Below, piece after piece: positions 50,213 through 59,980 of a stretch of 64,000 bases of DNA. Position numbers and translations under genes: made by a program. The stretch is taken from assembly GCF_047654785.1 (NCBI RefSeq), contig NZ_JASGKQ010000003.1:1736001-1800000 (forward strand), written 5' to 3'. Position 1 is the stretch's first letter, and each line of letters begins with the position of its first letter. The notes under the pieces were generated by a model. The model was not told the DNA's origin. It was given only the letters and a program-made list of their open reading frames with translations, and did no database searches. Source of the stretch: Pelomonas sp047654785 (GTDB taxonomy: Bacteria > Pseudomonadota > Gammaproteobacteria > Burkholderiales > Burkholderiaceae_C).

Positions 50213-51313
50213 ATGGCTTCCACCCGACCCCTGATCCACCTGATCGCCGGCGCCCGCCCCAACTTCATGAAGATCGCGCCCATGGTGCGCGCGCTGCAGC
50301 AGGACGGCCGGCTGCGCTTCGAGCTGATCCACACGGGCCAGCACTTCGACCACGACATGAACGACGTCTTCTTCCAGGAGCTCGGCATCCCCCAGCCCGA
50401 CCAGCGCCTGGGCTGCGGCGGCGGCAGCCACGCCGAGCAGACCGGCAAGATCATGCTCGCCTACGAGGCGCTGCTGCAGACCTCGCGGCCGGACTGCTGC
50501 GTCGTCGTCGGCGACGTGACCTCGACGCTGGCCTGCGCGCTGGTCGCCAAGAAGGCGCAGATCCCGGTCGCCCACGTCGAGGCCGGACTGCGCAGCGGCG
50601 ACATGGCCATGCCCGAGGAGATCAACCGCCTGGTCACCGACGCGATCACCGACTGGTTCTTCATCACCGAGCCCTCCGGCCGCCTGCACCTGGAGAAGGA
50701 GGGCAAGCCCGCCGACGTGCTCTACGACGTCGGCCACGTGATGGTGGACAACCTGCTCTACCAGCAGGCCAAGCTCGTCGCCCAGCCGCAGCCCGACGCG
50801 CTGAAGGCGGGGCTGGAGCGCTACGCGGTCGTCACGCTGCACCGGCCGAGCAACGTCGACGGCGAGGACAACCTGCGCCGCGCCATCGGCGTGGTCAACC
50901 AGCTGGCCGAGGACATCCCGGTGGTCTTCCCGATGCACCCGCGCACCCGCAAGGGGCTGGAGACGCACGGCATCGCGGTCGGCGCCAACGTCCACCTGCT
51001 GACGCCGCAGCCCTACATGGCCTTCCTGAACCTGTGGCGCGACGCGACCCTGGTGCTGACCGACAGCGGCGGCCTGCAGGAGGAGACCACGGCGCTGGGC
51101 GTGCCCTGCGTGACGATGCGCGAGACGACCGAGCGGCCGGTCACCGTCGACGAAGGCAGCAACGTGCTCGCGGGCACCGACCCGGCGAACGTGCTGGCCG
51201 CCTGCCGCGCGGTGCTCGCCGGCCACGGCAAGAAGGGCCGCCGGCCCGCGCTGTGGGACGGCAAGGCCGCCGAGCGCATCGTCGCCGTGCTGGCCGAGCG
51301 CCTGGGCGCCTGA
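50213..51313 (+). CDS. wecB: UDP-N-acetylglucosamine 2-epimerase (non-hydrolysing)
   Basis: Converts UDP-GlcNAc to UDP-ManNAc. 366 residues: LIAGARPNFMKIAPMV, TGQHFDHDMND, VVGDVTSTLACALVAKK, VAHVEAGLRSGDMAMPEEINRLVTD, VVTLHRPSNVDGE and LTDSGGLQEETTALGVPCVTMRETTERP. All the family's active-site stretches are present. With the nucleotide-sugar dehydrogenase at the right edge of the window it would allow formation of UDP-ManNAcA-type uronic acids. It is the last gene of the rightward arm, converging on the acyltransferase with a 24-base gap. Confidence 0.95.
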   Translation: MASTRPLIHLIAGARPNFMKIAPMVRALQQDGRLRFELIHTGQHFDHDMNDVFFQELGIPQPDQRLGCGGGSHAEQTGKIMLAYEALLQTSRPDCCVVVGDVTSTLACALVAKKAQIPVAHVEAGLRSGDMAMPEEINRLVTDAITDWFFITEPSGRLHLEKEGKPADVLYDVGHVMVDNLLYQQAKLVAQPQPDALKAGLERYAVVTLHRPSNVDGEDNLRRAIGVVNQLAEDIPVVFPMHPRTRKGLETHGIAVGANVHLLTPQPYMAFLNLWRDATLVLTDSGGLQEETTALGVPCVTMRETTERPVTVDEGSNVLAGTDPANVLAACRAVLAGHGKKGRRPALWDGKAAERIVAVLAERLGA

Positions 51314-51337
51314 GGGCCGCCCGGCCTCGACTTCGGC

Positions 51338-53246
51338 CTAGCCGCCGGACGGCGCGACCAGCGGCCGCAAGGCCCGGTCCGCCAGCAGCCGCGCGCCAGC
51401 CAGGCTGAGGTGGTTGTCGTCGAAGTACAGCGGCCGGCCGGCCGCGTCGATGACCTCGCAGTGCCCCGTGCCGCACAGCGCCTGCCCGACCGCGATGCGC
51501 CGCGCGCCGGTGGCCGCCGCGACGCGCTCCAGCAGCGCCAGCGCGGCGGCCTCGCGGCGCAGGTAGTCGCGCTGCGCCATGCCGAAGCCCGCCAGGTCCT
51601 GCCCGCGCCGCTGGCGCTGGGCCAGCGCGGCGGGCACGGCGTAGCCATAGGTCGGCACCGGGTCGAGCAGCCAGACCTGCTTGCCCGCGTCGACCAGCGC
51701 CTGCGCGGCCCGGCGCAGCCCCTGCTCATAGTCCGCGGCCTTGGCGGCGTCGCCCAGGTAGCCCGAGGTGCGGCTGGCCAGCAGCACGCGGTCGACGCGG
51801 GCATCCGCCGCCAGCGCCTTCAGCACGGCCTCGTTGTGCGGGGCGCAGTAGGGCAGGTTCGGCGGCGAGAACCCGTCGGTGGGCGGGCAACCCGAGGCCG
51901 TCAGCATGGCCAGGCTGCGGCCCGCCCCCGGCTGCCCGGCCAAGGCCGCGGCGATCTCCACGCCATGGCTGTCGCCCCACACGGCCAGCTGGCGCGGGGC
52001 CTGGGCCGGGCCGAACTGGCAGCGGTCGGCATAGCCGAGCTGCAGTTGCCGGCTCACATGGCAGCGCTCCCGCGCCGGGTTGGCGTCGCCGGCCGCCGCC
52101 AGCAGCGTGTTGGCCGGCGTGGCGGCCTCGCGCGCACGGTGCCCGGCCCCCCACAGCCCCGCCGCCAGCAGCAGGCAGGCGCCGATGGCCGCCGCCCCCG
52201 CCCACAGCATGCGGCGCTGGGGCCAGGCCGATTGGCGCACCGGCGTCTCGACCCAGCGCAGCGAGGCCCAGGCCAGCGCCACGGCCAGCAGCACCGCGAC
52301 GCCCGCCTGCACCGGCCCCGGGTGGCCCAGCAGCAGGTGCCGCGCGAACACCAGCGCCGGCCAATGCCACAGGTAGAGCGAAAAACTCAGCGCGCCGATC
52401 CAGCGCAGCGGCCGCCAGGCCAGCAGCCGGCTGGCCGCGCTCCCCCCCCCCCCGGCCGGCCTCGATCAACGCGCCCGCGCCCAGGCAGGGCCACAGCGCG
52501 GCCAGGCCGGGGAAGGCCGAGTCCGGCTTCAGGCCCACGCAGGCCGTGCCGATGGCCGCCAGGCCGGCCCAGCCCAGCCCCTGGCGCCACGCGGCGGGCA
52601 AGGGCGGCAGCTCGCGCGCGCCGCGCAGGGCCAGCAGCGATCCCACCATCAGCTCGCAGGTGCGTGACAGCGCCGAATAGAAGGCCAGCGGCACGTCGCG
52701 CGCCAGCAGGAACTGCGCATAGGCCAGCGACGCCAGCCCCAGCCCCGCCAGCACCCAGGCGATCGCACCGCGCGCCCAGCGGTGCAGCGCCGCGAGCAGC
52801 AGCGGGAAGACGATGTAGTACTGCTCCTCGACCGCCAGCGACCAGGTGTGCACCAGCGGCTTGAGCTCGGTCGCGCCGTCGAAATAGCCGGTCGTGCGGT
52901 AGAGCTCCAGGTTGGAGGCGAACAGCCCCGTCGCGCCCAGCGTGCGGGCGAACTCGACCAGCGCCGGCGGCGTCAGCAGCAGCCAGGCCGCCAGCGACAC
53001 GACGGCCAGCATCGCGAACAGCGCCGGGAAGATGCGCCGGATGCGCGCCGCATAGAACGCGCCGATGCTGTAGCTGCCGCGCTCCAGCCGCTGCAGCAGC
53101 AGGGACGTGATCAGGTAGCCCGAGATGACGAAGAACACGTCCACGCCCACATAGCCGCCCGGCAGCCACTGCGGCCAGGCGTGGAACACGACGACCGGGA
53201 CGATGGCGAGCGCCCGCAAGCCCTCGATGTCGGCGCGGAAGCGCAT
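51338..53246 (-). pseudogene. Acyltransferase-3/SGNH O-acetyltransferase (OafA-like), frameshifted at a G12 tract
   Basis: The first frame (ATG 53246) gives the acyltransferase-3 membrane domain: RADIEGLRALAIVPVVVFHAWP, GGYVGVDVFFVISGYLIT and HTWSLAVEEQYYIVFPLLL. At a run of 12 C (12 G on the coding strand) at 52442-52453 it changes frame. With 11 G the reading continues as SAASRLLAWRPLRWIGALSFSLYLWHWP, the remaining helices, and a C-terminal SGNH domain (AVWGDSHGVEIAAAL and DDNHLSLAGARLL) ending at 51338. As written the product is cut off after about residue 290. It would acetylate the polysaccharide. Either phase variation or a homopolymer read error. Confidence 0.88.
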
Positions 53247-53251
53247 CGGGT

Positions 53252-54202
53252 TCAGTTCGACAGGTTGCGCAGCAGCCGCAGCCCGAACTTCAGCCGGCCG
53301 CGGTCCCAAGGCGTGAAGCGCGGGATCTGGAACGGGTCGTCGCCGCGCCGCGCCGCCGCCCAGCGCGTGGAGACGGCGGCGTCGAAGCCCAGCTCGCGCA
53401 CGAGGGCCGGATGCACTTCGGGCAGGTAGTCGGTGCCGGGCTTGCCGTTGGGGTAGGCGAACAGGCCCACCCGCTCGCCCAGCAGCCGCTCCAGCACGTC
53501 GCGGCTACGGCCGATCTCGTCGGCGGCGGCCTGCGGCGACAGCGTCGCCAGGATGGGGTGGCTGACCGTGTGCGCGCCGATCTGCATGCCGGCGGCGCGC
53601 AGCGCGCGCACCTGGCCGGAGCTCATCATCAGGTCGTCGGGCAGCGGGCTTTCGGCGCGCGCGGCGATCGCGGCCACGCAGGCCAGGCGCGGCTCGGGCG
53701 CGAGGTATTTGACGCGCGGGATCAGCGCCCCCAGCAGCGCGCGGCGGTCCGCGAGCGCGTGCCGGCCGAGGTCGGCGCCCTGGGCGTCGCTCAGGCCGCG
53801 CAGGTCCAGCTCGGCCAGCGGGCTGCGGCGCACGGCCTCGATCAGCGTGTCGTTCCACATGCGGCCGCCGTCCAGGAAGCCGGTGGCGATGAAGAAGCTG
53901 CACGGCAGGCCGTGCTTGCGCAGCAGCGGCAGCGCGACGTCGTGGTTGTCGGCATAGCCGTCGTCGAAGGTCAGCACCGCGGCGCGGGCCGGCAGGCTGC
54001 CGTCCTGCAGCCGGCGCGCGGCCTGGTCCAGCGGCAGCACGTCGAACCACGACTTGACCCAGCCCAGCAGTTCGTCGAAGCGCGCCGCGTCGACCTCGTC
54101 CGGGAACAGCGGGTCGGGCTCGCGCAGCACGCGGTGGAAGATCAGCACGGACAGCCGCGCGCGCGGGCCGGCCGGCGAGAGCAGGCGGAAGAAGGGGGTC
54201 AT
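53252..54202 (-). CDS. Polysaccharide deacetylase
   Basis: 316 residues with a NodB-type domain: VLIFHRVLREPDPLF, VLTFDDGYADNHDVALPLLRKHGLPCSFFIATG (catalytic DD motif), IGAHTVSHPILATLSP (HxxxH metal ligands) and LFAYPNGKPGTDY. It removes N- or O-acetyl groups from the EPS or from a precursor. The ATG at 54202 overlaps the stop of the O-ligase gene (ATGA), so the longer upstream frame is rejected. It is followed by the acyltransferase after 5 bases; adding and removing acetyl groups are thus encoded side by side. Confidence 0.92.
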   Translation of the reverse strand: MTPFFRLLSPAGPRARLSVLIFHRVLREPDPLFPDEVDAARFDELLGWVKSWFDVLPLDQAARRLQDGSLPARAAVLTFDDGYADNHDVALPLLRKHGLPCSFFIATGFLDGGRMWNDTLIEAVRRSPLAELDLRGLSDAQGADLGRHALADRRALLGALIPRVKYLAPEPRLACVAAIAARAESPLPDDLMMSSGQVRALRAAGMQIGAHTVSHPILATLSPQAAADEIGRSRDVLERLLGERVGLFAYPNGKPGTDYLPEVHPALVRELGFDAAVSTRWAAARRGDDPFQIPRFTPWDRGRLKFGLRLLRNLSN

Positions 54203-55518
54203 GTGCGCAAGGCCACGTCGGGCTTTTTCTTGAAGCGGCGGGACAGCCAGGCCGGCAGCACGACCAGCGGCTCGGGCACCTCCTTCAGCCAGGCCTTGTT
54301 CGCCATCCAGCGCTGGCCGATCACGGCCATCGCCATCATGTTGTAGGGCAGGTCCCAGTAGGACAGGCTCAGGAAGGCGCCGCCCACCGCATAGCCCGCG
54401 AAGCTCACCTGCAGCATCGCGCCGAGGTCGGACAGCCACTGCGTCTCGGGCTGGCGCCGGCCCTGGGTGCGCAGCTTGCCCGCCGTGCCGAAGGCCAGGC
54501 AGAACAGCAGCAGGAACAGGAACAGGCCGATGAAGCCATGCTCGCCCAGCACCATGAAGTAAATGCTGTGCGCGGCATGCACGGCCGTCGGATCGGGCGC
54601 GTAGGTGGCGAAGATCGCCGCGTTGGACACCATGAAGCCACCGCCGAAGAAGTTGTCCTTGGCCAGGTTCCACGCCATCCACCAGGCGTTGATGCGGCCC
54701 AGCGCCGAGGCGTCCTGGTCATAGGTCTCGATGGTGTTCATGCGCGCCCACCACTCGGCCGGCATCATCGACAGCAGCGCGCCGCCTACCACCAGCATGC
54801 CCACGGCCATGACGAGCTTGTTATTGCCGCGCCACCACATCACCACCGCCATCGCCGCGATCGCCAGCAGCGCGCCGCGCGAATGGCTGCCCAGCGCCGC
54901 GGCGGCCATCAGCGCCATCGCCACCGACATCGCATGCCGGCTCCAGCGGCCCGTCATCTGCATCTGCAGGAAGCGCATCAGCGGGATGGTCATCACGATG
55001 GCCAGCGCGACCTCGTTGTTGCCCTCGATGTAGGTGCTGGTGGGCCCCCAGACCCGGAAGCTGCCGCCCGTCGCGATGGTGAAGGCGCCGCCCTTGACGC
55101 CGTAGAAGGCGATGGACAGGACGTTGACCCAGATGAACAGCATCAGGTGCCGCCGGCTGTACAGCACCACCAGGGTCACGAGCACCATCAGGTCGATCTT
55201 GATGACGCGCTTCCAGAGGTCGTAGCTGGGCTCGAACAGGAAGGAGAACGGCAGCGTGATGCACATCCAGGCCATGAACAGCATGAGCACGATCTGCTCG
55301 CGCCCCAGCGAGAAGTCCTTGCGGTCCTTGGTGATCAGCAGGCCCAGCAGCGTCGCGCCGCCGATGGCCGCCGCCACCGGCAGGCTGCTCAGCTGCCAGG
55401 AGAGCTGGTGCGGGTTCATGATGCTCAGCCAGGTCCAGCCCAGCACGCCGATCCAGGGCTGGCGGAAGGCCCGCAGCACGATCCACAGCAGCATGGGCGC
55501 CAGCAGCAGGTCACGCAT
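54199..55518 (-). CDS. O-antigen ligase/polymerase-like protein, exosortase-A associated (putative O-glycosylation ligase)
   Basis: 439 residues, about 10-11 membrane helices. It starts MRDLLLAPMLLWIVLRAFRQPWIGVLGWTWLSIMNPHQLSW, diagnostic of the exosortase-A associated ligase family (TIGR03097-like). It contains the Wzy/WaaL-type periplasmic loop with a late conserved histidine region HAAHSIYFMVLGEHGFIGL. It would polymerise the repeat unit or ligate it to an acceptor. Its stop overlaps the deacetylase start and its start overlaps the glycosyltransferase stop. Confidence 0.9.
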   Translation of the reverse strand: MRDLLLAPMLLWIVLRAFRQPWIGVLGWTWLSIMNPHQLSWQLSSLPVAAAIGGATLLGLLITKDRKDFSLGREQIVLMLFMAWMCITLPFSFLFEPSYDLWKRVIKIDLMVLVTLVVLYSRRHLMLFIWVNVLSIAFYGVKGGAFTIATGGSFRVWGPTSTYIEGNNEVALAIVMTIPLMRFLQMQMTGRWSRHAMSVAMALMAAAALGSHSRGALLAIAAMAVVMWWRGNNKLVMAVGMLVVGGALLSMMPAEWWARMNTIETYDQDASALGRINAWWMAWNLAKDNFFGGGFMVSNAAIFATYAPDPTAVHAAHSIYFMVLGEHGFIGLFLFLLLFCLAFGTAGKLRTQGRRQPETQWLSDLGAMLQVSFAGYAVGGAFLSLSYWDLPYNMMAMAVIGQRWMANKAWLKEVPEPLVVLPAWLSRRFKKKPDVALRT

Positions 55519-56704
55519 GGGGAACGCCTTTCGTCACGGATCGCATCAGGGTCGCCAGCCGCGCCGCGCTGTTGGCCCATGAATAGCCCTCGGCGACACG
55601 CCGGGCCGGCAGCCGGTCGACCGGCCGGGGCAGCCAGCGGCGCAGCGCCTCGGCGATGGCCGCCGCGCTGCGCTCGGCCAACAGCTCGCCCGCCCCGGGC
55701 GCATCACCCAGCACCTCGGGAATGCCGCCGACCGCGCTGGCCAGCGCCGGCGTGCCGCAGGCCAGGGCCTCCAGCAAGGCGTTGGGCAGGCCCTCGCGGC
55801 TGGACGGCATCAGGAACAGGTCGGCGGCGTTGTACCAGGCCGGCAGGTCGGCATTCGCCACCGGGCCGAGCAGCCGCACGCGCGCGCCCAGGCCGAGACG
55901 CTCGATCAGCGCCTCCAGCCGCGGCCGCTCCGGCCCCTCGCCGGCGATGGCCAGGCGCAGCGCCGGCCAGCCCTCGCGCAGCGCATGGACGGCCTCGACC
56001 AGCAGTGCATGGCCCTTGAGTTCGACCAGGTTGCCCACGCTCAGCAGCAGCGGCGCGTCGGCCTCCAGGCCGAGCGCCGCCCGCGCGGCAGGCCGCTCCT
56101 GCGGCGTGAAGCGGTCCAGGTCCACGCCGTTGCGGATCACGTGCAGCTTGCCGGCCGCCACGCCCCAGCCGTGCAGCACCTCGACCAGCGCCTGGCTGAC
56201 GCCGATGCAGGCGCTGGCCTGCGCGCAGGCGTCCAGCATGCGCTGGCGCGCGCGGCCGTCCCGGCCGATCAGGTTCAGGTCGGAGCCGCGCGCGGTGATC
56301 AGCAGCGGCTTGCCGTAACGCCGCGACAGCGCGGCGGCGGCCACGCCGTCGGGGTAGAAGTAGTGCGCGTCGATCAGGTCGAACCGGGCGCCCGTGCGGT
56401 CGATCCACGCGGCCGCGGCGCGCGCCATGGCGTCGGGCTGCCAGGCCATGCCGACCTTGGGCAGCATCAGGTAGCGCGGATGCGCCACCGGCTGGCCCTG
56501 CCAGTCCTCCTCGGCCGGCGTGCGCGCCCAGGCACCGTACTCGCCGAAGCGCTCGCCGCGCAGCGGGAACCACGGCACGGGCGCCAGCACCTGGGCGTCG
56601 AAGCCGTGCCGCTGGCGCAGCTCACGCAGCCGCGCGGCCACGAACAGGCCATGCCGGGGCCGGGCGCTGCTCGGGAACAGCGAGGTGAAGGTCAGCAGCC
56701 GCAC
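55511..56704 (-). CDS. Glycosyltransferase (GT4), EPS cluster
   Basis: 397 residues, GTG start at 56704. GT4 features: TSLFPSSARPRHGLFVAARLREL at the N-terminus, FDLIDAHYFYPDGVAAAAL, ITARGSDLNLIGRD, LHVIRNGVDLDRFTP, SVGNLVELKGHALLVEAV and the donor-binding MPSSREGLPNALLEALACGTPALAS (E-x7-E). This combination is standard in exosortase-A clusters. Linkage unknown. Overlaps the ligase gene by 8 bases. Confidence 0.9.
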   Translation of the reverse strand: MRLLTFTSLFPSSARPRHGLFVAARLRELRQRHGFDAQVLAPVPWFPLRGERFGEYGAWARTPAEEDWQGQPVAHPRYLMLPKVGMAWQPDAMARAAAAWIDRTGARFDLIDAHYFYPDGVAAAALSRRYGKPLLITARGSDLNLIGRDGRARQRMLDACAQASACIGVSQALVEVLHGWGVAAGKLHVIRNGVDLDRFTPQERPAARAALGLEADAPLLLSVGNLVELKGHALLVEAVHALREGWPALRLAIAGEGPERPRLEALIERLGLGARVRLLGPVANADLPAWYNAADLFLMPSSREGLPNALLEALACGTPALASAVGGIPEVLGDAPGAGELLAERSAAAIAEALRRWLPRPVDRLPARRVAEGYSWANSAARLATLMRSVTKGVPHA

Positions 56705-56720
56705 GGCGATCCGATGCCGG

Positions 56721-57944
56721 CTAGCGCGCAGCAGCGCGCAGGCGCTGGTAGGCGGCCGGGTAGTTCGCCACCGACGCGCGCCAGTTGCGCTCCGTCTCGA
56801 CGAAGCGCCGGCCCTGCGCGCGCAGCTGCGGCCAGCGCTCGCGCGCGTCCAGCAGGCGCAGCACGGCGGCGGCCAGCGCGTCGGCGCTGCCGGCCTGGAA
56901 CAGCGCGCCGGTCTCGCCGTCGCGGATCAGCTCGCGGTGGCCGCCCACATCCGAGGCGACGAGGATGCGGCCCTGGGCCATCGCCTCCAGCGGCTTCAGC
57001 GGCGTGACCAGCTCGGTCAGGCGCATCGAATGGCGCGGGTAGACGAGCACGTCCACCAGGTCGTAGTAGCGGTTGACCTCGGCGTGCGGCACGCGGCCGG
57101 TGAACACGACCTTGTCGGCCACGCCCAAGCGCGCAGCCTGCGCCTTCAGCGCCGCGTCCTGCGGCCCGCCGCCGACCAGCAGCACGCGCACGTCGGGGCG
57201 GCGCGCCAGCAGCACGGGCAGCGCCTGCAGCAGCAGGTCCAGCCCCTCGTAGGCGTAGAAGGAGCCGATGAAGCCCAGCACCGTCGCGCCCGTGAGGCCC
57301 AGGCGGGTCTTCAGCGCCTCGTCGGGCTGGCCGCCGGGCTCGAAGTTCTCGATGTCGACCGCGTTCGGGATGACCGTGACCTTGTCCGCCGCGATGCCGC
57401 GCGCGACGATGTCGCCGCGCAGGCCCTCGCAGATCGTGAACACGTGGCCGGCGCGCTTCAGCGCATGGGTCTCCATCGCGCGGGTCAGGCGGTAGCGCAG
57501 GCTGCCCTCGCGGGTCGTGCCATGGTCCACGGCCGCGTCCTCCCAGAAGGCGCGCACCTCGTAGGCCACCGGGATGCCCAGCCGCCGCCCCACCTTCAGC
57601 GCCGGCAGCGCGTTGAGCACCGGCGAGTGGGCGTGGATGACGTCGGGCTTCACCGCGCGCGCCACCTGCTCCAGCCGCAGCTGCAACGCCTTCATCAGCT
57701 TGAACTCGCCGAGGCCGGGCAAGGCCGCGGTGGGCACCTCGGGCGTGCGGAAGAAATGCCAGCCCTCGACGTCCTCCTCCAGCGCGCCGTCGGCCTTGCC
57801 GGCCAGCCCGAGCGTGTGCTTGGGGCTGGTCAGGTGGAAGGTCTCCCAGCCCAGCGCGCGCTGGCCGCCCAGCAGCGCCAGCGAGCGGAAGGTGTAGCCC
57901 GAGTGCAGCGGGATGGAGTGGTCGAAGACGTGCAGCACCCTCAT
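56721..57944 (-). CDS. Glycosyltransferase, exosortase-A associated (Daro_2409-like)
   Basis: 407 residues. Its beginning (MRVLHVFDHSIPLHSGYTFRSLALL) together with GWETFHLTSPKH is characteristic of the TIGR04063-like glycosyltransferase of exosortase-A clusters. It also has VIHAHSPVLNALPAL, VIPNAVDIENFEPGG, GFIGSFYAYEGLDLLLQA, and VYPRHSMRLTELVTPLKPLEAMAQGRILVASDVGG in the C-lobe. Retaining GT-B enzyme; sugar unknown. Its ATG overlaps the amidotransferase stop (ATGA). Confidence 0.93.
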   Translation of the reverse strand: MRVLHVFDHSIPLHSGYTFRSLALLGGQRALGWETFHLTSPKHTLGLAGKADGALEEDVEGWHFFRTPEVPTAALPGLGEFKLMKALQLRLEQVARAVKPDVIHAHSPVLNALPALKVGRRLGIPVAYEVRAFWEDAAVDHGTTREGSLRYRLTRAMETHALKRAGHVFTICEGLRGDIVARGIAADKVTVIPNAVDIENFEPGGQPDEALKTRLGLTGATVLGFIGSFYAYEGLDLLLQALPVLLARRPDVRVLLVGGGPQDAALKAQAARLGVADKVVFTGRVPHAEVNRYYDLVDVLVYPRHSMRLTELVTPLKPLEAMAQGRILVASDVGGHRELIRDGETGALFQAGSADALAAAVLRLLDARERWPQLRAQGRRFVETERNWRASVANYPAAYQRLRAAAR

Positions 57945-59878
57945 GCGACCACCTCCGGCACCGGCAGGCCGGTGGACTCGGGCGCATCGACGACCTGGCG
58001 CAGAAAGCCCTCGAACATCATCAGCGTCCACAGCGGCGCACTGAAGTCGCTCTGCCCGCTCTGGTGGCGGTCCACCAGTTGGCGCAGGTAGGCGGGCTCG
58101 AACCAGCCGGTGTCGGCCAGGCGCTCGCCCAGCACCGCGTCGCGCACGCGCTGGCGCAGCGGGCCGCGGAACCAGCGTGCCAGCGGCACGGCGAAGCCCA
58201 TCTTCGGGCGGTACAGCACGTCGTTCGGCAGCAGCGGCTCCATCGTCTTCTTGAACAAATACTTGCCCTCGCCGTCGCGCAGCTTGTAGTGCGAGGGCAG
58301 CGTGGCCAGCCACTCCACCAGCGGGTGGTCCATCAACGGCTCGCGCACCTCCAGGCTGTGCGCCATCGACGCGCGATCGACCTTGGTGTTGATGTCGCCG
58401 ACCAGGTAGGTCTTGGTGTCGAGGTACTGGATCAGCGCCAGCGGATCCTCGGTGCCGGCATTGGCCGCGTGGCGCTCGAACACGGCGAGCGCGTCGTAGC
58501 CGGCCAGCTCGCGCTTGAGCTTCGGCGAGAACAGCGCCTGCCGCATCGGGCCGCGCATGATGGACATGGAGTGGAAATACGCCTGCACGCTGCTGCGCGC
58601 CAGGCCCTCGAAGGTGGTCTTGGCGCGCACGAAGCGCGGCGCCCAGTCCATCTTGGGGTAGAGCCGGCCCAGCGTGCCGAACAGCGGCCGGCGCAGGCCC
58701 TGCGGCATGGCGGCGCGCATGCGCTCTTCCATCATGTGCAGCCGGTAGCGGCGGTAGCCGCCGAAGCTCTCGTCGCCGCCGTCGCCGGAGAGCGCCACCG
58801 TCACATGGCGGCGCGCGAGCTGGCTGACGCGGTAGGTGGGGATGGCCGAGCTGTCGGCATAGGGCTCGTCGTACAAGCGGGCCAGCGTGTCGATGAGGTC
58901 GAAGTCGTCGCTGGCCACCGTCTGCACGCGGTGGTTGGTGCGGTAGCGGTCGGCCACCATCTGCGCGAACTCGACCTCGTTGAACTTCGGGTCGTCGAAG
59001 CCCATCGAGCAGGTGTTGACCGGCTCGCTGCCCTGCAGCCCGGCCATCAGCGCGACGACGGCACTGGAATCGACGCCGCCGGACAGGAAGGCGCCCAGCG
59101 GCACGTCGGCCTTGAGCCGCAGCCTGACGGCCTCCTTCAGCCGCTCGTGCAGTTCGGCCTCGGCATCGCGCTGCGAGATCGGGTTGTCCAGCGTGAAGCG
59201 CACGTCCCAGTAAGGCTTGGGCACGGGCACGGGTTCGCCGCGCTTCCACAGCACGCGATGGCCGGGCTCGAGCTTGCGCGCGGCCTTGAAGATGGTGCGC
59301 GGATCGGCCACGTAGCCGAGCGAGAAATACTCCTCGAGGGCCTGCGGCTCCAGCTCGCGCGGCATGCCGCCGTGGGCCAGCAGGCTCTTCAGCTCGGAGC
59401 CGAACAGCAGCCAGCCGTCGTCCAGCAGCGCGTAGTGCATGGGCTTGACGCCGAGGCGGTCGCGCGCCATGAACAGCGTCTGGCGGCGGCGGTCGTGCAG
59501 CGCGAAGGCGAACATGCCGCGCAGGTGGTGCACGCAGTCCTCGCCCCACTGCTCCCAGGCGCGCACGATGGTTTCGCTGTCGCTCTTGGTGCGGAACTGG
59601 TGGCCCAGCGCGCCCAGCTCGGCCATCAGCTCCTGGTAGTTGTAGATCTCGCCGTTGAAGACCAGGGCCACCGACTTGTCGTCGTTGAAGATGGGCTGCT
59701 GGCCGGTGGCGATGTCGATGACCGACAGCCGGCGGTGGCCCAGGCCCAGGCCGGGCTCGACGTACAGCTCGCCTTCATCCGGCCCGCGGTGGTGCTGGGA
59801 CTCGTTCATGCGATGCAGGCGCTCGCGTTCGGGCGCGCGTCGCTCGCGGATGTCGAAAAGGCCGGTGATGCCGCACAT
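57941..59878 (-). CDS. Asparagine-synthase-type amidotransferase, exosortase-A associated
   Basis: 645 residues and complete. The N-terminal glutaminase starts MCGITGLFD with Cys2 as nucleophile, then HHRGPDEGELY and LVFNGEIYNYQELM. The synthetase half has LGAFLSGGVDSSAVVALMAG, LSGDGGDESFGGYRRY and EVREPLMDHPLVEWLATLP, with RPKMGFAVPLARWF near the end. It belongs to the TIGR03108-like family of exosortase-A clusters and would amidate a sugar carboxylate or similar group, using glutamine-derived ammonia. It contrasts with the Cys-less paralogue at 48520. Confidence 0.94.
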   Translation of the reverse strand: MCGITGLFDIRERRAPERERLHRMNESQHHRGPDEGELYVEPGLGLGHRRLSVIDIATGQQPIFNDDKSVALVFNGEIYNYQELMAELGALGHQFRTKSDSETIVRAWEQWGEDCVHHLRGMFAFALHDRRRQTLFMARDRLGVKPMHYALLDDGWLLFGSELKSLLAHGGMPRELEPQALEEYFSLGYVADPRTIFKAARKLEPGHRVLWKRGEPVPVPKPYWDVRFTLDNPISQRDAEAELHERLKEAVRLRLKADVPLGAFLSGGVDSSAVVALMAGLQGSEPVNTCSMGFDDPKFNEVEFAQMVADRYRTNHRVQTVASDDFDLIDTLARLYDEPYADSSAIPTYRVSQLARRHVTVALSGDGGDESFGGYRRYRLHMMEERMRAAMPQGLRRPLFGTLGRLYPKMDWAPRFVRAKTTFEGLARSSVQAYFHSMSIMRGPMRQALFSPKLKRELAGYDALAVFERHAANAGTEDPLALIQYLDTKTYLVGDINTKVDRASMAHSLEVREPLMDHPLVEWLATLPSHYKLRDGEGKYLFKKTMEPLLPNDVLYRPKMGFAVPLARWFRGPLRQRVRDAVLGERLADTGWFEPAYLRQLVDRHQSGQSDFSAPLWTLMMFEGFLRQVVDAPESTGLPVPEVVA

Positions 59879-59980
59879 GGATGGGAGCTGACGATGTCAA
59901 TCTTTGGTGAAAGGAGGATTCTTACCGAGCTTCACGGCGCCTCCCGGCACCGGGCGCGGCGGGCGTGAAGTCGTGACGGG

